Assembly (NCBI RefSeq): GCF_005239225.2 | Contig: NC_133299.1 | Coordinates: forward strand, 6,824,967-6,888,966 | Reading direction: 5' to 3' | Source of the DNA: Populus alba | Taxonomy: Eukaryota > Streptophyta > Magnoliopsida > Malpighiales > Salicaceae | Length of the DNA: 64,000 nucleotides | In this document: positions 47,987-60,360 of the stretch, one piece after another | How positions within the stretch are numbered: the stretch's first letter is position 1 | Layout: each line of letters begins with the position of its first letter | Made by a program: the position numbers and the translations under genes | The notes under the pieces: model-generated | The model's input: only the letters and a program-made list of their open reading frames with translations | What the model was told of the DNA's origin: nothing | Databases searched by the model: none

Positions 47987-49570
47987 TGTTGGGTTTCCCG
48001 AAACACATTCACGCAGTGGAAACGATAAATTTAAAATTTTTTATAAGTCCCAAAGATCTCGTTAAACAGATTTACAATTGTTTAGGGTTTATGCGAAGAT
48101 TATCCAAATATCATATGTTTTTTTTTAGCTTTAAATATTTACTTCAAAGCTGAGTTATCGCAAATCATAAACCGCTCAAATTTCAGACCTCTAATGGTAA
48201 TCCACACGAACCACTAGTGAGAAATCTTCTAAACCCTTATTGGAGAGGTGAATTGCTATACCTTAGAGTGCTAACTCTTTTCTTTTATGTTTTAGATGTT
48301 TCTATATTGTGCTCTTCTCACCTAAGAAAATAAGAAGCATAACTTTCAATTTATAGGGAAACCTAAAAACCTATAGATGACAAAATATCAATTTATCACA
48401 TATATTATTTTAGACTAATTTTGAAAATTTATTCAATCAAGTCCTTACTTATTTCTACATTTAGAATTTGCAATCTCAAGTATTAATTATATTTTAGTTC
48501 TCAATTTCTAAAATTTATTTACAATTAAGTTACACTTAATTAATTATTCCATGTTAATTTTTGACCAATGATTCTTATGTGTGTAACCTATTAAATTCCC
48601 TAATAAATTGACCTAAATATAAATCATAATCTTAAATAAAATAGGATTAAATAATTTAAACAATTTAATTTATTATCAATCCAATAATTAATTGATTTAT
48701 ATTTGAAGATCAAGTGCAATGTTTAGTAACTTGTCATGATCCCCTAAATATTAAGAAAATCATAAGTGGTTTGATTTGGTCTTTTAAAGACCAGTTTCTT
48801 AGTGTAATTATTATCTTTTTATAAAAAATGTTTCAATTTAGACATTATAGCATGATGTATATTTGCTTTGTTAAATCATTTTAGTTCTCAACACTACAAT
48901 CATCAATTCTTTGAATAAGATTTGAAACTCTTTTGAAATATCATTCAACATTAGCCAAAGACTTCATAATCAATGTTATTTAAGAACAAACATGATATTT
49001 TCTCTAATTCACACAAAATGATGAATCCTCTTTTTGTTACCTAAATACCTTTATATAGTTTATGTTATACTGAATATTTTCCCATTTATTACTCTTTATT
49101 AGGACAACATGTGGTTATGATCAAAATATAACACTCCCTATATAAGATAACTTAATGATATTAAGTCCAATGATCACTTACACAACTATCACGTGACCTT
49201 TTTGTAGACATAGTTGATCTCTTCATATGGAATTCAATTGAGCGTCAATTTAGTGTACATGTTATTTGACAAGCAATTGCATATTAGTTCGAGGTATCCC
49301 TCATACATTAGTCTATGGGAGCAAATGCTTGCTTTCATAAAGGAAGGAATATAATATATGTCAGTCTTAACAATTCTAATTATTGTTTAATCTTAATAGA
49401 ACATTAACCAGAAATATTTAGGAATAATGCTTTGATGCAATAAGAATCTTATAATTATAATAACTTTATAATTTCCTATGTAAAAGATTTTTGTTTTATT
49501 GACTTTATTTTTACTCTATATTTATTAGTCAAATAACCAACCGATTGATTACGAAGCATATTCACTAACA
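47987..49570 (-). mobile_element. 3' LTR of the inserted copia element
   Basis: Direct repeat of 50085-51662, about 1.58 kb, diverged by many substitutions. Plus-strand ends are TGTTGGG and CACTAACA, i.e. TG...CA in both orientations. Target duplication: TCAAA at 47982-47986 against TTAAA at 51663-51667 (one mismatch). Confidence 0.88.
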
Positions 49571-50084
49571 ATCTTTCACTTGCACTAAAGTTAATTACTC
49601 ATGTATCTAATACCATATCCCTTCATATGTTCATCATGCTTATTTTGAAACAATGCCTAAGTGAAAGGATCTGTAAGATTATCTTTACTGGGTATTCACT
49701 ATATTTTTACATCTTTTTTTTTTCCTCTAATCAAATTGAATTGTCTAAGTAAATATTTGGATATTTGATGAGACCTTGGTTTATTTGCTTGTGCAATGGC
49801 TTCATTGTTTTCACAATATAAGGCTACTGAATAAATAATGTCAGGAACCACATTTAGTTCAATGATATACTTCTTAATCCAAACAATCATTTTTGTCGCC
49901 TCATATTCGCATATATATATATATATATATATGAAAAAACATGAGATAAAAAAACTACTTTTGAGGAAACTAACTTTGCACATAAATTTAATTTGTAATT
50001 AATATCAATAACAATTAAAACATGCAATCAATAACAAAAACTCAAATACTGCTATTAGATTTCTAACGAAAGCTCTAATACTGC
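49571..50084 (-). pseudogene. Remnant of copia pol: end of the RNase H domain
   Basis: Minus strand. Residues readable between about 49930 and 49590 follow the copia RNase H C-terminus: KMIVWIKKYIIELNVVP, LYCENNEAIAQANKPRSHQ, then after stop codons DNLTDPF and HMKGYGIRYM. At the left edge a polypurine tract (GTGCAAGTGAAAGAT on the minus strand) directly abuts the 3' LTR. At the right edge, next to the 5' LTR, CAGTATTAGAGC (minus strand) is a decayed TGGTATCAGAGC initiator-tRNA-Met primer site. Only about 514 bp remains between the LTRs, so gag, protease, integrase and reverse transcriptase are deleted. Several stops show that it is dead. Confidence 0.88.
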
Positions 50085-51662
50085 TATTGGATTTCTCGAA
50101 ACATATACATGCAGTGAAAATAATACATTTAAATTTTTTTAGGAGTTTTAATGATCTCGTTAGACAGATCTAGAGTTATTAAAAGTTTATGCAAAAATTA
50201 TCTGATGATCATATGTTCTTTTTGGCTTTGAATATTTGCTTTAAGGCTAGGTTGTCGTAAGCTATAAGCCGTCTAAATGTTCGTCCTCTAATGATAATCC
50301 ACATAAACTACCAATAAGAAATCTCCTAAACCCTTTTAGAAAAGAAGGATTGTTGTGCCTTAGAGTGTTAACTCTTTTCTTTTGTGTTTAGATGTTTCTA
50401 TATTGTACTCTTCTCATTTAAAAAAATAAAAGGCATAACTTTCTATTTGTAAGGAAACCTAAAAAACCTATAAATAGAAAAATATTAATTTGCCCCCTTA
50501 AATAATATCATATATATTATTTTAAGCTAATTTAGAAATTCATTAATCAAATCCTTACTTGATTGTTTCTAGATTTAGAATTTGTAATCTTTGATATTAA
50601 TTACTTTCTAATCATCAAATTCTAAATTTTATTTTCAATCAAGGCACACTTGATTAGTCATCTCATTTTAATTTTTTATTGATAGTTTTTATGTGTGTGG
50701 CCCATTAGGTTCTCTAAGAAGCTGGCCCAAATAAAAATGATAATCCTAAATGAAATATGATTAAATAAATTAAATAATTTAATTTATTATCAATCCAATA
50801 ATTTATTGATTTATATTTGAAGATCAAGTACAATGTCTAGCAACCTGTCATGATCCCCTAAATATTAAGAAAGTGATTTTAGTTCTTAACATTATAGTCA
50901 TTGATTCTTTGAATAAGATTTGATCTTTTCAAATCTCATTCTGTCTTGGCTAATGATTTCACATTCAATATTATTTGAGAATAAATGAAACATTTTTTTT
51001 AATCTACTTAGGGTGATGTATCCTCTCTTGATTACTCAAATACCTTCATATAATTTATACTATACATAATATATGTCCGTTTGTTACCCTTGATCAAGAC
51101 AAGGTATGGTTATGATCAAAGTATAACACTTCTTATATAAGATAACTTAGTAATTTCAAGTTTAAGGATCGTTTATACAACAATCACATGAATCTTTTCA
51201 TAAACATAAATCATCTTTCCATATAGGGTTTTCTTGTGGGACATTTTAATGTACATATTATTTGACAAGCATATGTATATTAGTTTTAAGTATCCTTCAT
51301 ATCTCAGTTTATGAAAGTAACTATATCTTTTCATAAAGAAAAGAACATAACACACTTCATTCTTAAAAACTCTAATTAATGTCTAACTTAATAGAACTTT
51401 GACTATGAACATTTAGAAACAATGCTTTGATGTAATATGAATCTCATAATTATAATAACTTTATAATCTCCTATGCAAAATATTTTTGTTCCATGGACTT
51501 TATCTTTACTCTAGATTCATTGTTAAATATTAGATTCATTAATCAAATATAATTGAATATTAAAGATAAAGGAAGCTTTTATAAATAATAAATATGTTTT
51601 ACATGAATAAAATCAGTGCTACATGTAACTAATTGATTGGCTATAGAGCATGTTCACTAACA
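50085..51662 (-). mobile_element. 5' LTR of the inserted copia element
   Basis: Partner of 47987-49570. Begins TATTGGATTTC (mutated TGTTGG) and ends TTCACTAACA on the plus strand. Divergence between the two LTRs is substantial by eye, implying an old insertion. Confidence 0.88.
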
Positions 51663-51880
51663 TTAAAAAGCTATTACAATTGTGTATGTAGAAAATACTA
51701 GAAAACCTAATTAATACTGAATAGAAAAATAGAAAAATTTCTCCCTTCAAATAATAAAACTAAAAAGGGCCTAATAATACAGAATAAAAAACAAAAAAAG
51801 TAAAATTTCTAAACTAAAAAAGAAAAAATAAAAATAACTAAGGAAATATTTATTTGTTTCAAGAAGTTACTCCATTAATA

Positions 51881-54100
51881 CCTTAGCTCACTTAATAAAC
51901 TATTTAAATGGTAGTTACATATTTGACTTTATCACGATAATTAATAAACATAAGGTTTAATTGAATAAAACATATTGACTGAGGATGACACTAAAATATG
52001 AGTTTAACTAAACAAATTATCAATATTTGAAATTTTAAATGTATAAAGGGGGACAAAATGATGACTTTTGTTGTTGAATCCAATTGTCTAATTACAAATT
52101 TTACTTTTTGTTAGTCCACCTTTTTTTTCCTTTCCAGTTCTTACAAGTTTTGAAATTTTAGTTTCAGTTCAAAAGTTAATTTTTTAGTTTTTAAGTATGA
52201 GAGGAGAGAGAAAATCAATGGATAATAAAGAAAGAGAGGAAAAAAGCTTTTGTTGGCCATATTATGGCAACCAAAATGATCAATCTTGATGTTATTGAGT
52301 TTTATTTCATAAGAATAGTTCAATGGTGGTGGTTTTTTTCTCTATAAACATGGGTTTGTTTATTTTTTTATTTGATTGCTTTTTTTTTTTAAAGTGATTT
52401 TTAGGTGTTTTAAGGTTGGTAAGTGATTTATGGAGTTTCTTATTGTATTTTTTAGGTGTTTTCAAGTAAAAATAACTTGAAAAATTGCTTTTAAAGGTAA
52501 AAAAAACTTGAATCTTGATTTTTCAATCACTAGAGATGACCATAAAACATCACAGTAGGTGATAAGTCAATTGCCATTATAGGTGATGTGTCACCCATTA
52601 AAAAGAAGAGAAAAAGGAGTGAACAATGTATTGTTCACTTGAGAAAAAAATAAATAAATAATAATAATGGGTTGGGCTTTTAAATGAAAGCTAGGGTGTT
52701 TTTAAAGGGTCAAGCATGCTAGCTTGTCCAAACGCACACACCTGGTTTACTTTTATAGTTTTTTTTTTTTTTTAAATTAATTAATTATAAATATTAAAAA
52801 TATATTAATTTATTAAATTAATTAAGAATATATTTTTATTAAACACCATTCAATTTTTACTTTATTTTAGAATAAAATTATAATAGTCTTTTTATAATAT
52901 TAGCAAATCCTTTTTTTATAGACAATGATCATTATTTTTTTTTAGTTTTATCCGGTTGTTTTTATAATAGTATATATTTTTATATCATATAAGTAAATAA
53001 AATATATTTTTTAAAAACAATGTTATTAAGCCAATTAGATCTATGATTCAAACCGCAGATTTTGCAAATTAACTTAGATTGATCAAGGTTAATTAAAAAT
53101 ATTATTGATATCTGAAAATAAAAATTTATATCCATCAAATTTTGAGTCTATTATTAAAATTTACTTGCAAATTAAAAAGATTGCATATTTTTATTTTATA
53201 TTTTACAAAAATTGATCCACGGGCCAATCACCTCATATATTGATAATTGGACTCATTTTCTTTCTTCATTTCGTCTGGTTTGGACCTTTGTGCATGTTAA
53301 CGGGGCTCTAGATTTCCATCCCCTCAAAGAACGTTGAACCCCTTGGAATGCTTTAGGATAGGCTCCCAGATTTAGGGATATCTAATACGATGTGGTTGGT
53401 ATTATGTTTTAAAAGTATTTTTAATTTTTTTTTAAAAATTAATATATTTTTAATATTTTCAAATTATTTTAATGTGTTGATCTTAAAAATAAGTTTTTAA
53501 AAAATAAAAAAATATTTTTGATATACTTTTCTAAATAAAAAATACTTTAAAAAGTAACCATAACCACACTCTAAAAAATTAGCATTAAACACATTATTTA
53601 TACCTCATTCTATTTTTAAAAAAATATATTAAAATAATATTTTTTTATTTTTTAAATTATTTTTTTGATATCAATACATTAAAATAATTTAAAAATCTAA
53701 AAACAAAAGATATTAATTTAAAATAAAAAAATTAAATTTTTTTTAAATTTTTTAAAAATATATATAAAAAATATTTATGGCATGTCCCAATTCCAAACCA
53801 ACTCATATTTGTGGAGGAGGAGCCCTTTCCTTCCGCTATAAGGCAAGCTAATTTTATTTTTATTTAATAATATATCAAAATAATATATTTTTTATATTTA
53901 AAAATTTATTTTTTTATTTATATAATTTAAAAATATAAAAAATAATTAAAATAATATGTTTTTTAAAATTTAATTAAAAATATTTTTAAGACGAAAAAGA
54001 AACGTTCTCTTGATCCATATCAAGAAGACTTCTGAAGTTGTACCCTCATTTCAGTAGTCCTACCAACAGCTGGCATTTTGTCCGTCCATATATTACGATT
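51881..54100. other. Repeat-rich intergenic DNA left of the hydrolase gene
   Basis: 52140-52760 is a T-rich block with wording shared with 15580-15780. 53030-53230 resembles the GTTGAC-type repeat family. Three AT-rich MITE-like copies follow (about 53400-53580, 53600-53775, 53850-53995). No gene is supported. Confidence 0.5.
53400..53995. repeat. Cluster of three AT-rich MITE-like copies
   Basis: Copies at about 53400-53580, 53600-53775 and 53850-53995, in more than one orientation. The first ends AAAGTAACCATAACCACACTC, which resembles the terminal part of a common poplar element. Shared core phrases: 'ATTAATATATTTTTAAT', 'TTTTCAAATTATTTTAATG', 'GATATCAATACATTAAAAT'. Confidence 0.65.
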
Positions 54101-54388
54101 ATGAGCTATTGATCAACACTCAATCATTAATATAATATAATATATAAAAAAGTTAAGATTATTAAAAAGAATAAACAAATTATTGATCAACACTCATATC
54201 ATACACGAAGAAGAAGAAAAGGCAATAAATGACCTGGTCATCTTGTTCCCTTCATGCTCCTACTTTATCATTCTCCCTGTTCTTCACTTCCAGAAGGTAT
54301 CCATCAATTACAATATCCGTTTTCTCTAAAAGTAATAACTGGGCAGTAAAATTTATGATCATCAAACTGTAGAAGCAGAGGCAGAGAT

Positions 54389-57300
54389 ATGAGTTGTCCG
54401 AATTTGCTGCTTTCTAATCCCAGAAAGCTTGCTACTTTACGACTCTCCAAAGTTTCCGGGTATTCACATCTCCTATTAACTCCATTCTTTTGTTGTTTTC
54501 GGTATTCAATTGTGCATTAATGGGTGCTCTGATTTTCAGTCACACAACTGAATTGTTAGAGATTCAATCTGATAAACCCACCTTTCATGTTCTCTTTATC
54601 CCTGGAAACCCAGGTCAGTCCATACCTTTTGATGTTTGTTAGTGTACAAGTAGTAGTAATGGAGTGTTGGATTTCTGAATTATGTGGATTTGTTCTTCTT
54701 TTGGTTTGTTAATTAATGCAGGTGTTGTTTCGTTTTACAAGGATTTCTTGGAATCCCTGTATGAGTTGCTTGGTGGAAGTGCTTCTGTTACAGGCATTTA
54801 TCTGCAAATGTTTCCCTTTTGTTATTCAATTTTGAGATATGATTTTAACCTTGATTGGTAATTATTTTTTTGCCCATTAACAGCTATTGGGCACATATCT
54901 CACACTGAAAAGGTACTTGCTTTTGTCAGTGTATGTTATTCTTTTTAGTTCACTTGTGGAGAGTTATATAATTCTTACACGAAGTTTTGTTTTTGTTAGA
55001 ATTGGGAGCACGGGAAGTTGTTCTCATTACAAGATCAAATTGATCATAAGGTGTCGTCCTTCTTACTTTAATGGCTTTCAGCGGACTGTTTGCTTGGTGA
55101 ATAATGTTAGAGTAAACTTTTAGAATTTGGCAATATAATTTCTGGTGGTAAACCCTTGTCTCACGAGGTAAAGAATCTTGGTGAATTAGGCTCATTGACT
55201 GTGTGAAGCTTAAGGCAACCTTGTTAATGAATCTGCTAGAGCTTTGGAGAATGCACCAGTAACAGAACTGCGGACCTGAAATTGAAATTCCATCTTAGTG
55301 AGAAATTTCCCGTTATACGTAATTAAAACAAGTGCAATATGTTAATGTACTTCCCTTTTCTTTTAGATGCAAACTCCTAATTTCCAACTCAATAGTTTTG
55401 GTCTTGATTGCCTTAATTGAAGAACTCTAATTCCTTCCCCGGCCCACCCTTTCCCATATAAAGTATTTATGCTTGGTGAAAACTAGTCTGTTTTTCAAGT
55501 ATAGTATATTGAAAATTATAATTTCCATTTGATCTTCTCACTGTGCAGGTGGATTTCATCAAGCAGGAACTGCAAAATAATGAACTTCCTATAGTACTGG
55601 TAGGAGGCATTTTCTCTTAATGATTTATATTATATTTTCCATAGGAATCCAATCCTTTTGGTTCCTTTCAATTCCTAAAAGATGAAAGTACCATGAAATG
55701 CCTGACCAAGATCACATTATATTGGATCAAAATGTGTTCTCATAATCATAATCAATAGATAAATTGGAGCTTTATTTACATTATCACTACCATATGTACA
55801 AGTTGTAAAGTGGAAGAACCAACTAATTAATTTATGAGTTTTTCCGAACTGAAGTTCTTAGTAACTTTAATATTTTCTCTCTGAAGGTTGGGCACTCTAT
55901 TGGTTCCTACATATCACTTGAAATACTAAGGTTTCTAGAGAAGGTGATGACTGCTTTCTGTGAATTTTCCAGTTCCAGTTTGTATCCTGATCTCTCATGT
56001 TATGCTGAATTAGCAAACTTGCTGCTTGACATTTAACTCTGGCGTTGCAGGTTACATATTTGATAGGACTATACCCTTTTTTAATGTTGAATCCACTATC
56101 AAAGCAACAGTCTAATATTGAGAATGTCGCAGAGTAAGCCTTATTTCTATTTTGAGTTTGAGTGACATCACTTACATCGTCCTTCCAATCTTCCTTTACA
56201 TGCTCTGCTCTCTTATGGAAGCCTATGGCCCTTATATTCAAGTTGCTGATAAAATACATAGACACTCCAGTGGATACACTGATTGGAACCATCAACAATT
56301 GACTGTGTTTTCATGAACCAAAAGTTCTTGATTTTTCCACCCTTTTCCTTTCCTGGCTAGTTGCTTCATGCCCTCAACAATCATTGCCTGTTTGATGAAT
56401 ATTTACTAGGGTTACTTGATAAAAATCTGGCTGGGACATCTTAAGGAATTATAAATTAATTAATCTAGTCTAACCATCAGTGGTAGAGATTAGCTTTTAG
56501 CATGCTGTATTGGCCTGGAACCCTGATTATCTGTGTTTAAAATCATGCTCTCGTTTCTAGCTTGAGTTTTGACTTTTGTTAGTGAAGCATTGAGGCACAA
56601 GGATTTTATGACAGAAGTTTGTGACTTTCAGGTCCTCCATTTTGTCTGCTCTACTTAGTTTCAGTGTAGCATCCTTGGGATTGCTACCTCAGTGCACTTT
56701 AAGGTTTATTCTGTCAAAATCTCTTGGGAGTTCATGGTCTGATACTGCTATTGATGCTGCTTGTAGTCACTTGCTGCAGGTAATGGTCATATTCTTTATA
56801 TGAGATTAAATTGTGGGCCTCATGACTTGCAAACATATTTGCAACAAGCTTTAAACTATTCGTTTTTGTTTTTGTATGGTTCCTTATAGCTAATTTTAAA
56901 AACACATAAGCTAGGTATCTGCATGTTCTGAGTTTGTTAATTTATATTAATTTGATATTTCATTTGTTCACAGTACCATACCTTCCGAAACATGCTTTAC
57001 ATGGCATTGATGGAATTCAGAAAGGTAATTTTGCTTACTTACAAGATTAATATTTTAAGATATTAGAGTATTGGATTAAATTGTATTGAATTCTTCTTGA
57101 AATGTTCTTGCAATGTAGACATTTTGGAACATCATGTCGTGTTATTATTGTTACTGTTGTACTATAACAAGGTGTTCCATATTATTGGCATGTTGGGGAC
57201 ATATTTCAAAACCTCTTTCTTTTCATAAAGCCTTCTTAACATCTGACGCTCATAGTCAAATGCTTATTTTGCCAAAACATAGTTTATGAGTACTTGGATT

Positions 57301-58929
57301 TTTATTTTTTTTCCCTGAAATTTTCACTAAAAAGCCTTTGTTTTACATTTTATTCATCCACTTACAGGTACAATAAAGCTGATGTTACCTCTTCAAATCC
57401 AGAAAAAAGGTTTAAGTGGGTGTCACCCCTCATATTGCATTAAAGTACATTTACAACCAAGGGTTAATCATGGTTCTTTTTATGTTAGCTTTCAGAAATG
57501 CCAGATTGGGCTTTCATGAGAGAGAATCATGAGAAAATTGCTTTCTTATTTGGTGTTGATGACCACTGGGGTCCGCTGCAAATGTTTGAAGAGGTGAGTG
57601 ATGGATGGGTTCATGATTTCTTGTGATGGCTTGTTGTATGTTTGTATCCTCTTGAAAGCTCGTTGTGTATGTGGGCACAACTGACCTGCGTGTTTAGCTC
57701 GTGGAGAGCATGTTAAGTTTGTATGGTGAAGCCTTTGCATAGGTGACCCTTAGGATACTACCTCTATCTGTTTGCCTTCTTCTTTTTAGGACCCTTAGGA
57801 TGCTACCACTTGCATAGTTGACCCTTAGGATACCATGGTTTGGTATGAACACTAAGCCTACAATGAGCTAGAGAAACTATAAATTCTATTTTCAAATCAG
57901 AGGGTTTTAGCACAAGATGAACAAAGGAGAGAAGACTACGTATGTCAGTTCTGAAACATCATGGCAGAGTATATTACTGAATTTTAAGGAATGTAGAGTA
58001 AGATTATGAACAAGAATTCTCCAATTATCATGCTGATTTCAATAGGTGTCTTTGGACCTGGATCAGCTAGTCCGCCTTAAGTGTGCATCAGTCACCTTGT
58101 CCCTTCTACCAACGACACGCTCTTGACCTTAACTAGTCGGGTTGTGCCTCTGAAGAAATTAGAGTGCTTAAAGCAAGTTTATGTTTTAATGTTATGTCAA
58201 AGAACCAATTCAACCTAATAACTTAAATTATTAGGTTGAGATGGTTCTGTAACATAGTATTAGAGCCTTATTGATTAAACAATCACGAGTTTGAATCTTA
58301 TCATTCCCATTCAATTTGATAAAAATTAAGCATAAGATAGTGTGTGTTTGTGCAAGTTTCAAGTTCAAAAGGCTTTCACTTGAAGGAGTGTGTTAGAGAG
58401 AATTATATAAATCATATCTGGAAGCCTCATCCAACCGTTTAAACTATTGGGTTGAAATGATTCTTTGACACTAAGCAAGCATGCATTGTGATAAATGTTA
58501 TGGCGGATATATATCTTACTTGGGGAATGGTGATTCCAAGTTGTGGGCAATACTAAATCCTTAGGTAGGATTGAATAAAGATTGCAAAAAAGTGAACTTC
58601 ACTGCACTATTTATGGTGATGATGGATCACTATGAGTCTGCTTCATGATGTTTACTACTCTTTCTTATCAACTTGCTTCAAGAAACTGAGCTTGTGCTTC
58701 AATATATTAAAGCTACACTGTTTCTGCCTTTGGTTTAGCATTCTTCAGTTTCACTTTCCAGGCTTTGTTCAACTCACTTTCATGCTCACAGATTTCGAAG
58801 CAGGTTCCTGGTATTTCGCTATCAATTGAAAGGGAAGGCCATACTCATAGTTTCTGTTGCACTGAGGCTGGCTCGGAATGGGTTGCCCACCATGTAGCGA
58901 GCTTGATTAAGAAAAAACTATCGAGCTGA
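54389..58929 (+). CDS. Alpha/beta hydrolase of the lipid-droplet-associated hydrolase (LDAH) family
   Basis: Plant counterpart of LDAH/C2orf43 (UPF0554), putative serine lipases/esterases at lipid droplets. Twelve exons: 54389-54459, 54540-54613, 54722-54793, 54884-54912, 55000-55050, 55549-55599, 55887-55943, 56051-56133, 56632-56779, 56974-57024, 57489-57593, 58792-58929; 309 residues, the family's usual size. Motifs: oxyanion-loop FIPGNPG (43-49), nucleophile elbow GHSIG with Ser120 (118-122), acid-loop GVDDHWGP (251-258), and the family-typical EREGHTHSFC around His281/His283. The early segment AIGHISHTEKNWEHGKLFSLQDQ is strongly family-specific and fixes the small exons 4 and 5. All joins keep frame. 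Intron 3 appears to start with GC instead of GT (ACAG then GCATTT). The 1.2-kb last intron carries a TRIM element. A hydrophobic stretch at 169-190 could be the droplet-binding region. Confidence 0.92.
58181..58470 (+). mobile_element. TRIM-type miniature LTR retroelement in the last intron of the hydrolase gene
   Basis: Two diverged terminal repeats: the left one (about 58181-58254) ends 'AGGTTGAGATGGTTCTGTAACA' in meaning, the right one is 58391-58470, starts TGTTAGAGAG and ends GGTTGAAATGATTCTTTGACA in the same order. Directly after the left repeat, TAGTATTAGAGCC (58255-58267) is a near match to the TGGTATCAGAGCC initiator-tRNA-Met primer site. The inside is about 125 bp, with no coding frame, and ends in a purine-rich stretch (TTGAAGGAGTG). 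This layout (primer site, tiny non-coding inside, LTRs of around 80 bp) is typical of TRIM/SMART elements. The right boundary is clear, the left one approximate. Confidence 0.75.
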
Positions 58930-60360
58930 GGTAAAAAGGTCACCTGCCTTTTCATTTTTCTGATTTCCAGTCATCTATTGTCCCTGATTTATAGGGAAGT
59001 TGGACAGCTGATCGCACCGGTTCCCACTCTTTTACAGGCGATCACTCTTGAAAGATGACCTTGTTCCTATATTTTTTATGGCTCGTCATCCATGTAATTT
59101 CAACAGTGATAGCCTTGTTTTTGCTTTGAAAAACTTGTCTATGCAACTGCCATGTACATGGCATTGATTGGCATTCAAATTCCACATTAGCTCGAACGTT
59201 TATTATCTTCAATACAACCAGGAAAACGAGATCTAAATATGAAGCTTAAGATTCAACACTGAGTAAATTGTCATGCACAAATACTGTTTGCATTTCTTCT
59301 GCAAATGTGCCATTAACCAGATGCATTGAGCCCAACCTTTCACGTTCTCTTTTCATCAGTCATCATCATGTTTGATGGAGCGGATTATAACTTCTCGATA
59401 TACTGTAGAGGCAATTTGAGCACCTTTACGTTGTTTTTTTTCTGTATGTTTCTTTCTGACTTCTGAGCTAATTAGAGTCGCTACGAATTTGCTTGCTGGT
59501 TGGTCTAACAGATGAAGTCTTTGCATATTTCAACAATGCATTAGAACATGGTTTTGAGTGGTGTCGTTTTATCTTTTGGGTCGAGGTCTCTCTGCTCTTT
59601 TCTCTCGCCCATCTTTAGCCAAAAAAAAAAACTCTTTATTAGGCTCTCTCCACATCTTATGCATCTCATGCAAAATGATCCAGTCATTTCACCGTGGTAT
59701 TCAAATTTTGTAAGATGTCAAAACTACCTTTAAACCTCAACTGTTATGGGAGTAATTTTGTTATTATAAATGTAATTATTTTTTAAAATATTTTTTACTT
59801 GGTAATATACTAAATTATTATTATTATTATTATTTAAAATTATTTTGATATTAGTATATTAATACGGAAACACTCAAAAAAATTAATTTAAAATAAAGAA
59901 AAAATTAAAAAATTTAATTTTGTCAAAAATATTTTGAACACAAATAAATAGATTCTTAGTCATCCATTCTTGACCATTTTAATAGTTAAAAAGTGAAAAC
60001 CCCGAAACACTCCACTTATAACATCCTAAAAAGCTAAACCTATACACACACGCTTACTCATCACTTATTCATTGAGAATTTGAGATTAAAGGGAAGGCAT
60101 GGATATAATTAATTTTTTTTAATTAATGTGGGTATCCAGATTATTTTGCATGCACCTCGATTAATTGCACAAGTCTTAAAATTAACGATTATGTAAGTTT
60201 CTAATAGCTCTAAGATTTGTGAAATTTAAACTAGTAATTTATAAAAACAAGTTTAGAATCTAACCAGTTAAGATATATTTTCCAGGTAAGAAGATATGAA
60301 TATAATTATTGGGATTGATGGTGTTATATAATTCATTCTAAGAATTAGCATTTGATTTGC
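58930..60360. other. Hydrolase 3' flank and intergenic DNA
   Basis: 58930 to about 59250 is the likely 3' UTR. The remainder is intergenic, with a MITE-like AT-rich copy at about 59760-59945 and no supported gene. Confidence 0.5.
59760..59945. repeat. AT-rich MITE-like element copy with an ATT trinucleotide run
   Basis: Carries 'TTTTTAAAATATTTTTTAC', 'TTTAAAATTATTTTGATATT' and 'AAATTAATTTAAAATAAAG' like the other copies; a (TTA)n run sits at 59816-59832. Confidence 0.6.

Larger units (their letters stand above)
47180..51880 (-). mobile_element. Nested pair: degraded LTR element (gypsy-like) hosting a Ty1/copia element
   Basis: Outer element, minus orientation. Its right LTR starts near 47858 (TGACGTTAAC), with a tRNA-primer-like TTGGTATCA site (minus strand) just left of it at about 47845-47857. 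That LTR is broken at 47986 by the copia insert and resumes at 51663-51880. A diverged second LTR copy lies at about 47180-47500: segments such as 'TCATTCAAGTCTTA', 'AACTATTACAATT', 'TCCTAAACTAAA' and 'AAATAAAAATAACTAA' match the interrupted copy in order. The remaining internal part (47500-47857) has no protein frame. Assigning it to gypsy is tentative; nesting is well supported. Confidence 0.65.

Noticed and set aside
47872..48153. 93-codon plus-strand frame
   Set aside because: Runs across the boundary of the outer LTR and the copia LTR on the strand opposite to both elements; chance frame.
58030..58130. Possible exon reading VSLDLDQLVRLK after an AG acceptor in the last hydrolase intron
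   Set aside because: Using it would end the protein before the family's GHTH motif; the exon at 58792 gives the conserved ending.
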